DNA from: Bacteroides sp. | Lineage (GTDB): Bacteria > Bacteroidota > Bacteroidia > Bacteroidales > Bacteroidaceae | Assembly: GCA_023665805.1 (NCBI GenBank) | Contig: JAMPDJ010000004.1 | Location: 99,973-163,972 of the forward strand | Length of the DNA: 64,000 nucleotides | Reading direction: 5' to 3' | Shown: positions 55,467 to 63,412 of the stretch, piece by piece | Position numbering within the stretch: the first letter of the stretch is position 1 | Layout of the letters: the number at the start of each line of letters is the position of its first letter | Program-made: the position numbers and the translations under genes | Notes under the pieces: model-generated | The model's database searches: none | What the model was told of the DNA's origin: nothing | Seen by the model: the letters and a program-made list of their open reading frames with translations, nothing else

Positions 55467-56618
55467 ATGAAACGGAACATTATACATTGCATTGTGGTTT
55501 GTTTAGCTGCATTCACACTGCCTTTTATGATAGCGTGCAGCAGTCAGGAGGAACCTTTCACGAACACCGAAGCAGCCACCCTGTATATGAACATCGCCAT
55601 ACTGGAACAGGCACAGTATGAAGGGGCGACATTGCCCGACAACGAGAAGATGCACACTCTGCGCGTAGTTGTGCTGCATGGGGATGGAAAAGTAGAACAC
55701 AACCGGTTCTATTCGTTGGATGGCGCAAAAGAAGAGAAGTTCATCATCCTCAAAGTAAAGCCCAACGAAAAGAAAAAGATTTTTATCTTCGCCAATGAAG
55801 AGAGTGTGCACAACGTGGAGGGAGTGACGGGCGAAAGCCAAACGCTGACCACTTTCCTCAACAATTACACAGAGGACTCGAACGACTTTAAAACCGAGGC
55901 AAGCAACCTTTACTTCGCTCCTGACTACTCGGAAGGAAAGCCTATCCCGATGTCCTCCATGTATGATATAGACATAACCGAAGAAAATTTCGAAAGAACC
56001 TTCTATGTGGTGCGTGCAGCCACCAAGTTCACCGTGAACTTCAGGAACTGGCGCGACGAGGAGGTGACTGTGGATTTTTTGACTTTGGCCAAACATGCCG
56101 ACAAGAACTTCTTGATGGCACATGTCAAGGAGGACACCGAGCAAAACCAGAAACTCTTCAACGGGAAAACTTGGATAGAATGGTTGAAGGAAGTTTCCGA
56201 TGCCTCATCGGAGAACGACAGTTACGAGACCACAGAAGCCGCAGGGTGGCTGAAAGACTACGAACTGCCTGAAAAGGCCGATGCGGCAAAGACCTATACC
56301 CACGGAACGGTTACTGTAGGAAAACCTGCAATCAATACAGACAACCCGAACAATTCAAAACCTGGTATAGCAAGCAGTATCTTCTACCTGCCAGAAAGCA
56401 AGAACCTCAAAGCAAATGCGACAGACGGAGAACAGGAATACACCCTGACCATACACATAAAGGGAAGGAGTGAGCCTTTCGTACAAACGTTACCGAACCT
56501 GAAAGCACTGTTTCGCAACACCCACGTGATAGTAAACATCACATTACTTAGCAATGAAATCATAGTGGATGTAAGGCCATATAGCGAGGTAAAACTTGAA
56601 CCGGAATTCGGATTGTAA
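55467..56618 (+). CDS. minor fimbrial subunit lipoprotein
   Basis: 383 aa. Lipobox FMIAC (Cys24) followed by SSQEEP. The body has a first strand TLYMNIAILEQA, then MHTLRVVVLHGDGK, IFIFANEES and FYVVRAATKFTVNFRNW, the order of fimbrillin N-domains. The C-terminus NVTLLSNEIIVDVRPYSEVKLEPEFGL-like (shown here in part) is the usual end of accessory fimbrillins in Bacteroidales. Unlike the shaft subunit it has no T-R-A site after the lipid Cys, so it may not be matured by Arg cleavage. It probably links shaft and tip. Confidence 0.78.
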   Translation: MKRNIIHCIVVCLAAFTLPFMIACSSQEEPFTNTEAATLYMNIAILEQAQYEGATLPDNEKMHTLRVVVLHGDGKVEHNRFYSLDGAKEEKFIILKVKPNEKKKIFIFANEESVHNVEGVTGESQTLTTFLNNYTEDSNDFKTEASNLYFAPDYSEGKPIPMSSMYDIDITEENFERTFYVVRAATKFTVNFRNWRDEEVTVDFLTLAKHADKNFLMAHVKEDTEQNQKLFNGKTWIEWLKEVSDASSENDSYETTEAAGWLKDYELPEKADAAKTYTHGTVTVGKPAINTDNPNNSKPGIASSIFYLPESKNLKANATDGEQEYTLTIHIKGRSEPFVQTLPNLKALFRNTHVIVNITLLSNEIIVDVRPYSEVKLEPEFGL

Positions 56619-56637
56619 AACAACAAACAGAAGCATC

Positions 56638-59600
56638 ATGAAACATTTTGTACGATATGCCATTCTTCTTCTGACGATAGTCGCTGCTACCGGATGCCAA
56701 GATGATTTTGCGGAGCAGGAAATCATTGGCAAAGGTCAGTCGACAGTATACGTTACTCTGGACTTCAAGCCCATGTCCTCGGCACTGACACGGACATCCG
56801 GAGATGCATTGAAAGAGATTGAAAGCCTTCATGTGCTGTTGTATGATGACAAAGGAAACATAAAAGAAAAGTGGCAGATAGAAGAATATGACGTGTCCGA
56901 TGAACAACGAACAAATGCGGATGCGGAAAATGGGATAAAAGCAGAAAATCAGACAAAACGCGCCACATTCAAACTGCCTGAAGAAATCGAATTCGGCCGG
57001 TATTACATGTATGCAGTGGCAAACATTCCCGACTTGCTGACTACGTACGAGAACAACATTGCAACCGTGGACGGGCTCAAAAGTATCCCGCTTACATGGA
57101 ATCCCCAAGACATTGCCGCCAACGGTCAGATGATGGGCTGTTTCACAAATGTTTCCGGCAATTCCACCGGTGGCGAGTTGCTTGTCGTGAAGGAAAAAAG
57201 CGTGAAGCTACATGCGTGGCTGCGACGTGCGGCATCCAAAGTGACCATCGCCTACGACGGCAGTGATTTGAAGGAAGGAGTGTTTGTCTATCTCGAATCG
57301 GTGCAGATTAAAGATATTCCATCGCAATGTTATCTGGGAAAGGAGAATAACGTAGGCGCGGAAGGATATACGTTGAAAGCACCCCAAAAAGGCAAAGAAA
57401 CTGATATGGAAGACGGGGAAATCATTATCTATTCCGAGCACAATCATGGAGCAGCTGATTTTGACATCGCCGAGAACTGTATGGGACATCGTATCACAGC
57501 AGGTACTCCGAAATTCGGTTCCCATGGAGAAACGGACGATGCATTGTATTTCTACGAGAATATGCAGGGTGCGGGAGACGATATGCCTGACAAGCGGCAG
57601 GATGCAACCGGCCCGGACGGAAAACCGGACGGAAAGCTGGATTTTCCCGGATTGCCGGACGATGAAACATACAGGCTGAAAGACGATGTGCTCTACGGAA
57701 CCTACATCGAGGTGACAGCCCACTACATTTCCAATAATTCCGCACGACTGGGAAACGGGCGCATCATCTATCGCTTCATGTTGGGACAGAACGTGACAAA
57801 TGACTATAACGCCAAACGCAATTGCCACTACAAGCTGACTTTGAAATTCAAGAACTTCGCCAACGAAGCCGACTGGCATATCGAATATGAGGAACCGGAA
57901 CCCGGAGTGATGACTCCAGAACCTTATTATATAACATATCTGTACAACCATTCCATGATGTATCCCATCAAGGTGAATACGGGCGGGCACGAGATTGAAT
58001 CCATAAGGGCAGAAATCATAGAAAACAACTGGGCTCCACATAATGCTACTCCTGGTAAAGGTGATGATACCGCTCCTGGCGATTATTATCAACCTGCGGC
58101 TAAAGGAACAGAGAAGCTATGGAACGGATTCCTGTCATTGCACCAAACGACAGAGACGATTCTTGGTACGGACAATGATAAGGCAACCAGCGAGGACGTG
58201 AATAAGAGCAAATACGAAGAAAAGCCTAAACGTGGTGTGCGTATATATACTGATTTTACAGAGGGAGAGCATGCTACAAGCTCGGATGAGGCAGGAGAAT
58301 CACGGGCGACAGATAAATACCGCGTAGAAAAACACCCCACCGAGGTTAATACATACAATGTGTTTATTCCTATGTACACCCGTGCCAAACTGATGTACAA
58401 AACAACCGGATACACGGGGAATAATCCATATGTGGCGTACCAGCGGAAAGCGGTCGTGAGGATTACGACAAAATTGAAAAACGTGGAGAAGCTTTTTATA
58501 AACGAAGTTCCGATATATCAGGTGCGCCGTGTGGTGAACCCAAAGGGCATCTATCGTTCCGCAGGCACAAACAAGTCTTTTCATGTGGTACTGAAACGAT
58601 TGCCTGGAGAAGATGCGACCAAGTTCATTCCATTCCAGTCAGAAGGTCCCTGGAAAGCATATATAGTAAGGCAGACAAACGGTGAGGGCATTACGCTTTC
58701 GGAAACGTCGGGGTCGGAGGAAAGGCCTGATTCCGTGTATGGAACTGCCATTCATGGCAAAACCGGCAGTGTGATTGATTTCAATGTCGATTTTTCCGGC
58801 AACTCCACCGAGAACCGTTATGCCATTATCCGTGTGGAATATCACAACTATACCTGCCAGCACTTGATTTTTGTGAGACAAGGCGACAAGCCTGATAATT
58901 TGATAGACAATGGCACGAAATGGTATGCCTATAACATGACGGCTTATGGCAAACTGGCCTCTACCCCCTTGGAAGAAGGGTCTTTGTTCAAATTCGCAAA
59001 CTGGAAAGAACCCATAGATGCGCTAAGCAACAAAACCCCGTTCAGTCCATGGATAAACGTCACCAAGGACTCTTTCGTGAAACCCGAGGATTTGTCCATT
59101 GTGGGAGAAGACCAACCGATGTCATGGGAGACCATCGGTTCGGGAAAAACAACGGACACGTTCGGAGACACCGGTATAAGTGGCACCAGAGTGGCTGAAG
59201 ATGCCGATTTCATGGCTTTGAAAAACGACACGGTCATCGAAGAGGGATATGGCGTTCTCTACGGAGACGACGCCACAGAAACGGCTGACAGTATCGGCGA
59301 TGCCTACGGCTATGACTATGCCAACAACACCAAGGGGCGTGGGATGAGAGGATGTTTTGTGTATAACAGGCAAACAGGCAAGAACCTGTTCTTCCCTATC
59401 GGGGCTTCCGGATATGGACGCAGAAAGCAAACCTATACACAGAATTGGGGCGATCCCGAAACAATTAACGGGGTATTAAGATATTGTAGCGGACGAACCA
59501 AACTGTTTCCAACCCCGATAAATCTACCGTTGTTTTACGACCTATACAAACGTCCGGGAGCCGTATATTGGTATGATAAAACGATAAAGAAAGATAATGC

Positions 59601-59721
59601 CGACTACTTGGGTTGGGACATCAATTATTTCACGTTTGATTTCAATAATCTGGGAGCAGACAATCTGGTTAAGACAAATGGCTCCGATGCCTGCTTCATC
59701 CGCTGTGTCGTTGACGAATAG
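56638..59721 (+). CDS. large DUF4906-like fimbrial tip/adhesin lipoprotein
   Basis: 1027 aa from the ATG at 56638, which begins the signal peptide with lipobox AATGC (Cys20) and QDDFAEQE. A first strand STVYVTLDF is followed by ALTRTSGDA with Arg52 and LHVLLYDDKGN, as in fimbrillins. Large size, last position in the operon, and beta-rich C-terminal repeats (YAIIRVEYHNYTCQHLIFVRQG) fit the DUF4906 proteins found as fimbrial tip adhesins. The region about 900-1027 ends CFIRCVVDE. Its ligand is not known. An intrinsic terminator follows at 59805. Confidence 0.78.
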   Translation: MKHFVRYAILLLTIVAATGCQDDFAEQEIIGKGQSTVYVTLDFKPMSSALTRTSGDALKEIESLHVLLYDDKGNIKEKWQIEEYDVSDEQRTNADAENGIKAENQTKRATFKLPEEIEFGRYYMYAVANIPDLLTTYENNIATVDGLKSIPLTWNPQDIAANGQMMGCFTNVSGNSTGGELLVVKEKSVKLHAWLRRAASKVTIAYDGSDLKEGVFVYLESVQIKDIPSQCYLGKENNVGAEGYTLKAPQKGKETDMEDGEIIIYSEHNHGAADFDIAENCMGHRITAGTPKFGSHGETDDALYFYENMQGAGDDMPDKRQDATGPDGKPDGKLDFPGLPDDETYRLKDDVLYGTYIEVTAHYISNNSARLGNGRIIYRFMLGQNVTNDYNAKRNCHYKLTLKFKNFANEADWHIEYEEPEPGVMTPEPYYITYLYNHSMMYPIKVNTGGHEIESIRAEIIENNWAPHNATPGKGDDTAPGDYYQPAAKGTEKLWNGFLSLHQTTETILGTDNDKATSEDVNKSKYEEKPKRGVRIYTDFTEGEHATSSDEAGESRATDKYRVEKHPTEVNTYNVFIPMYTRAKLMYKTTGYTGNNPYVAYQRKAVVRITTKLKNVEKLFINEVPIYQVRRVVNPKGIYRSAGTNKSFHVVLKRLPGEDATKFIPFQSEGPWKAYIVRQTNGEGITLSETSGSEERPDSVYGTAIHGKTGSVIDFNVDFSGNSTENRYAIIRVEYHNYTCQHLIFVRQGDKPDNLIDNGTKWYAYNMTAYGKLASTPLEEGSLFKFANWKEPIDALSNKTPFSPWINVTKDSFVKPEDLSIVGEDQPMSWETIGSGKTTDTFGDTGISGTRVAEDADFMALKNDTVIEEGYGVLYGDDATETADSIGDAYGYDYANNTKGRGMRGCFVYNRQTGKNLFFPIGASGYGRRKQTYTQNWGDPETINGVLRYCSGRTKLFPTPINLPLFYDLYKRPGAVYWYDKTIKKDNADYLGWDINYFTFDFNNLGADNLVKTNGSDACFIRCVVDE

Positions 59722-59804
59722 ACTATGCCAAATACATTAAAGGAATAGCCTTGTATCAAGATATGCCGATGGAGCACACAGTCGGCCATAAAAAAACATT
59801 TCCT

Positions 59805-59840
59805 CGAGACGTTGTATCCCAACAGCGTCTCGTTTTTTTT
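59805..59840 (+). terminator. intrinsic terminator of the fimbrial operon
   Basis: CGAGACG (59805-59811) pairs with CGTCTCG (59826-59832), with an inner GTTG/CAAC pairing, followed by eight T residues (59833-59840). The best Rho-independent terminator in the window. Confidence 0.88.
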
Positions 59841-60213
59841 CAACAATCCACAACAGAGCCGTCCTCACTCTTTGAAAGCCACGTTCGGAGTCCATGTCCG
59901 TGGCGCACTCATGACAGTAGAAATAAGGAAGACCACATGGTATCACAGATTCGTATTCACGAATTCACCAACCCATATTCGTGAATATGAGAACGTGAAT
60001 TCACGAATATGACGCGACATGTCCACCGGGAATGATATATCCGTATGCGTGGTGTGGGACTATATATCGTATCTTGGGCGTTTGGCGATGCCTGTGAAGA
60101 ATATTCAGTGAACATTAGCCACGCTTTTCGCAACATATTGCCCGAAAGGCAGGAAAATGCCGACAGGGCTACGGGGTTGCCTGCAGAACCAAACGAGTAT
60201 GTAACGTTCGCTA
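59841..60213. other. intergenic region with palindromic repeats
   Basis: Holds the ATTCGTGAATTC-type cluster at 59949-60012, then sequence from 60045 with a short open frame that runs into the MITE-like element. This frame looks like part of a repeat, not a gene; no independent support. Confidence 0.5.
59949..60012. repeat. ATTCGTGAATTC-type palindromic repeat, copy B
   Basis: Three spaced occurrences of TATTC(AC/GT)GAAT-type units, including the perfect palindrome CGTGAATTCACG (59994-60005). It resembles the cluster at 11708-11765 in inverted orientation. Confidence 0.6.
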
Positions 60214-60416
60214 TTAAACCCGAATCGGTCATTAGATTTCCAATCCGTTTTGTCTTTATATTCGTTCGTATTGCAACCGTTTTGTCGAAGGCATAGCGAG
60301 CTATGGCAAGACCAAACGGGAAGCAAGACGGCGAAGAGAAAGGCAAAATGGAGGAAAAGGCAATATAAATCATCTGATTTATACAATTTGACGTTCTAAT
60401 GACCGATTTGGGTTAA
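60214..60416. mobile_element. MITE-like element, copy 1
   Basis: 203-bp element with terminal inverted repeats: AACCCGAATCGGTCATTAGA inside the left end and its complement with one change at the right end. It holds an internal hairpin (CCGTTTTG...CAAACGG around GCATAGCGAGCTATGG). About 94% identical to 61790-61994. No transposase is encoded. No clear target-site duplication was recognised. Confidence 0.65.
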
Positions 60417-60437
60417 AGTACACATTATCCTGGTCCT

Positions 60438-60471
60438 TTTGAAATGCTTTCACCATAAAATCGTATCTTTG
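60438..60471 (+). promoter_or_regulatory. promoter of the helical-repeat gene
   Basis: TTTG (60438-60441), 22 nt, then TATCTTTG (60464-60471), which ends 7 nt before the ATG at 60479. A very short or absent leader. Confidence 0.6.
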
Positions 60472-60478
60472 CATCGCC

Positions 60479-61051
60479 ATGGACATTGATGATGAGATTT
60501 ACAAACTGAGAAACAGGCTATGCAACCGGCTGCACATGGCCGAGATAAGCGAAACAATAGCGAGCGCACATGCCGACAAAAGCGGCACACTACGCGAGGC
60601 TATCTTCGCCCTGACCGGGGACGAGGACAATCGCGTGGCATACAATGCACTCTGGTGCCTTTCCCACCTGTCCCGCAACCATGCAGGATGGCTCAGGACG
60701 AAGCACGACGAAATGATTGACCACGTGCTTGTTTCCAACCACGACGGACATATACGCCTGCTCCTTACAGTGCTGGAACGGACATATGACCCGGAGAAGA
60801 GCCTGCGCACGGATTTCCTTGACTTTTGCTTTGAGAGCATCAACTCCACCATGCCTTACGGCCACAGGATGTTATGCATGAAATTGGCGTATGCACAATG
60901 CTGCCATATCCCCGAGCTATTGTCCGAGTTCCGGCAAGTATTGGAGCTGACCGAATACGGTCCCGTATCTCCTGGTATAACATCGGCCAGACGCAACATT
61001 CTGCGCCGGATGGACAGAGAAGAACGCCATGTGACAAGACAATCCATGTAA
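60479..61051 (+). CDS. unrecognised helical (HEAT-like) protein
   Basis: 190 aa, no signal peptide, predicted almost all helical. The segment LREAIFALTGDEDNRVAYNALWCLSHLSRNHAGWL resembles a HEAT/armadillo-type repeat, and IRLLLTVLERTYDPEKSLRTDFLDFCFESINS continues in the same way. I do not recognise a family or function. It lies between two MITE-like elements and 20 nt before the HD-domain gene; the pair may be cotranscribed. Confidence 0.7.
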   Translation: MDIDDEIYKLRNRLCNRLHMAEISETIASAHADKSGTLREAIFALTGDEDNRVAYNALWCLSHLSRNHAGWLRTKHDEMIDHVLVSNHDGHIRLLLTVLERTYDPEKSLRTDFLDFCFESINSTMPYGHRMLCMKLAYAQCCHIPELLSEFRQVLELTEYGPVSPGITSARRNILRRMDREERHVTRQSM

Positions 61052-61071
61052 TCTCACCCAAACGTTACGAC

Positions 61072-61788
61072 ATGAGCACAAGAGAACCATGCTACAATGC
61101 ACAAGAAAAGGCTGTTTCATCGGAAATAACCCTATATGTAGAGCAGGAAGTCATACCGCTTTATACAGCCTTTGACAAAGCTCATCGCGAAGAACATGTA
61201 CGAACGGTAATATCCCGGAGTATGACCTTGGCCACACATTTTCCAAACATCAACATTGACATGGTGTACCTTGTAGCCGCCTTTCACGACCTCGGTCTGG
61301 TGAACGGTCGTGATAACCATCACCATGATTCCCGCAGAATCCTGGAGGCCGACACCTTCATCCAGTCGCATTTCACACCGGAAGAGATAATACTGATGGG
61401 TGAAGCCGTAGAGGACCACCGCGCTTCCGGCCCCAAACGTCCGCGCAACGACTATGGACTGATTGTTGCCGAAGCAGACCGTTGCATAGATGCCCAAAGC
61501 ATCATACGACGTACCATCCAGTACGGACTGACACATTATCCCGAATTGGACCGTCAAGGTCATTACATGCGTGCCATGGAGCACTTAAGAAACAAGTACT
61601 CACCAAACGGATACCTGAAAATCTGGCTCCCATGGAGCGACAATGCCGACAACCTGAAGAGATTTCAGGCCCTGCTTAGCGATGAAAACGCATTAAATAC
61701 TCTCTTCACCCGCATATTCGATGAAGAAACGCATCAAGAAGAAGTGCCATATAAAAACAACCACACATGCGGATTCTGCTGCAACTGA
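61072..61788 (+). CDS. HD-domain phosphohydrolase-like protein
   Basis: 238 aa from the ATG at 61072. The HD motifs are HREEHVRTVI (His), VYLVAAFHDLGLV (His-Asp, about 70) and a later acidic residue in IVAEADRCIDA, so metal-dependent phosphohydrolase or nucleotidase activity is plausible. The C-terminus KNNHTCGFCCN is Cys-rich and unusual. The frame extends upstream to 60874 across the previous gene, but the family similarity starts at YVEQEVIPLYTAFDKAH. The stop lies 1 nt before MITE-like copy 2. Confidence 0.82.
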   Translation: MSTREPCYNAQEKAVSSEITLYVEQEVIPLYTAFDKAHREEHVRTVISRSMTLATHFPNINIDMVYLVAAFHDLGLVNGRDNHHHDSRRILEADTFIQSHFTPEEIILMGEAVEDHRASGPKRPRNDYGLIVAEADRCIDAQSIIRRTIQYGLTHYPELDRQGHYMRAMEHLRNKYSPNGYLKIWLPWSDNADNLKRFQALLSDENALNTLFTRIFDEETHQEEVPYKNNHTCGFCCN

Positions 61789-61789
61789 C

Positions 61790-61994
61790 TTAAACCCGAA
61801 TCGGTCATTAGATTTCCAATCCGTTTTGCCTTTATGTTCGTGCGTATTGCAACCGTTTTGGCGAAAGCATAGCGAGCTATGGCAAGACCAAAACGGGAAG
61901 CAAGACGGCGAAGAGAAAGGCAAAATGGAGGAAAAGGCAATATAAAGCAGATGATTTATACAAATTGACGTTCTAATGACCGATTTGGTTTTAA
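61790..61994. mobile_element. MITE-like element, copy 2
   Basis: 205-bp copy of the element at 60214-60416 in the same orientation, with the same terminal inverted repeats and the internal hairpin CCGTTTTGG/CCAAAACGG. It starts 1 nt after the stop of the HD gene. The two copies flank a 1.37-kb two-gene unit. Confidence 0.65.
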
Positions 61995-62281
61995 GTTCCT
62001 TTCTTGTTGACAAAGCAAAGCCAGTCTCCTCCATATCTCATTATACGGAAGACCATAATCTTAGGATATCACGTTTTACACAGCTGCTAATGTCACTTCC
62101 TTATTGACGGGCAGATAGAACATGAGGTGCTTTCGGTCCTTTTATAACCAAAAACACAATAAACCATCCAATCTCCATTTTCCGGACAGTCGGCCAAAAT
62201 GGAGATTGGAATGAATCAATATATGAAGACTCTAATTGACTGGACATCAAAAGGTACTTTATGAAACCAGCACGACATGCT
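61995..62281. other. intergenic region with a hairpin
   Basis: No gene seen. It contains the inverted repeat 62168-62209, which likely ends the minus-strand phosphodiesterase transcript. Confidence 0.5.
62168..62209 (-). terminator. hairpin downstream of the phosphodiesterase gene
   Basis: 14-bp perfect arms (62168-62181 and 62196-62209, CCAATCTCCATTTT and complement) with a 14-nt loop, 73 nt after the stop on the minus strand. Confidence 0.55.
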
Positions 62282-63247
62282 TCAACGGAATATGGACTGC
62301 GGAATTTCGCCAGTCCAGTACAAAGGCTGCTCCAACCCAAACAGGTTCAGAATTACAGAAGCAGTGTTAACGGTATTGTTTGGTTCAGTCATTCTTACAC
62401 CGCTGACAATGCCTGGTCCTTTTATTCCCCAAGGAACTATCATCTCATTCGTTGTCATGCCGCCATGCCCCCAATTGATACCGCCATGGTCAGTGATGAA
62501 TAGTATGTGGGCATCGTCATACAAACCATCCTCTTTCATCTGTTCGAGGAATTTGCCTATATTGACATCGGCCTCTTCAATGGCGGCAATATATTGTGGC
62601 GACATCCATGTATATCTGTGTCCGGCATGGTCGGTGTGCACCGAATACAAAAATACTGTGCACGGCTCGTTGCGATGGGCGCGCATGAAATCAAGAGCCT
62701 TGGAGTAATTATTTAGATATTCATCGTTTTCTTCAAAGCTCACTTCATCAAGATACCTGCGGTTGTACGGATTTATAAGCTCGGCCCAATTATAGTAGAA
62801 TGCCGTTTTCATTGCCGGAATACTGTCTTTAAGGACCTTAAAAACCGTTGGATAGTAGCCATCGTCATCGGTCACGAGCGACGGCAATGTATGTTTTTCA
62901 AGCAGCCAGTCGTTGCGGTCAACGCCATGTATTTCAGGACCCGACCCACTGAGATGGCTCATCCAGTTGGGCTGGGTATTTGACGGCATCACCACTCTGG
63001 TGTCAGTTGACAATATGCCCTCCGACAACAGTTTGTCAAGATTTGGCGTGTACGCTTTTTCAAACCCTTCCACGCATATGCCGTCAAGTGCTATCATCAA
63101 CACGCGTTTTGCAATGCGTTTCTTTTTCGACCTGGACTTGCTCCCGGCAGGTGACTGAGCCGGGAACGACCTTACCGGCAACACTGATGCCGCTACCATA
63201 GTGACAAACGCAGCAAGACTATGCTTTAGAAATGATCGTCTTTCCAT
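62282..63247 (-). CDS. alkaline-phosphatase-superfamily phosphodiesterase with twin-arginine-like signal
   Basis: 321-aa exported protein of the type I phosphodiesterase/nucleotide pyrophosphatase superfamily. The N-terminus MERRSFLKHSLAAF has an RRSFLK twin-arginine motif before a hydrophobic stretch. Metal-site segments are LMIALDGICVEGF (first Asp), the nucleophile region in VVMPSNTQPNWMSHLSG, HTDHAGHRY (Asp-His) and LFITDHGGINWGHGG. Several homologues hydrolyse phosphonate, phosphodiester or sulfate-type bonds; the substrate here is unknown. A TATTTTTG box at 63405-63412 on the minus strand is the probable -7 element. Confidence 0.82.
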   Translation of the reverse strand: MERRSFLKHSLAAFVTMVAASVLPVRSFPAQSPAGSKSRSKKKRIAKRVLMIALDGICVEGFEKAYTPNLDKLLSEGILSTDTRVVMPSNTQPNWMSHLSGSGPEIHGVDRNDWLLEKHTLPSLVTDDDGYYPTVFKVLKDSIPAMKTAFYYNWAELINPYNRRYLDEVSFEENDEYLNNYSKALDFMRAHRNEPCTVFLYSVHTDHAGHRYTWMSPQYIAAIEEADVNIGKFLEQMKEDGLYDDAHILFITDHGGINWGHGGMTTNEMIVPWGIKGPGIVSGVRMTEPNNTVNTASVILNLFGLEQPLYWTGEIPQSIFR

Positions 63248-63404
63248 AAGGTATCATTCAATATGATTAACTACTAAGTTGGAAGCAATTGATTTGTAGG
63301 CCGTTAATGCATATGGTGAGCTAAATTCACCCTTTATCCGGATAAAAAGCACAATAGCATGCCCATTTTTATTTAAGGCCTACATAATCTATACTTCAAT
63401 GTTG

Positions 63405-63412
63405 CAAAAATA
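63405..63412 (-). promoter_or_regulatory. possible -7 box of the phosphodiesterase gene
   Basis: TATTTTTG on the minus strand; leader of about 150 nt. No -33 box at the expected place. Confidence 0.35.

Noticed and set aside
60045..60296. 83-codon frame running into MITE-like copy 1
   Set aside because: The second half is element sequence shared with copy 2; it looks like a repeat-derived frame.
61693..62034. 113-codon minus-strand frame across MITE-like copy 2
   Set aside because: It consists mainly of the repeated element and the antisense end of the HD gene.
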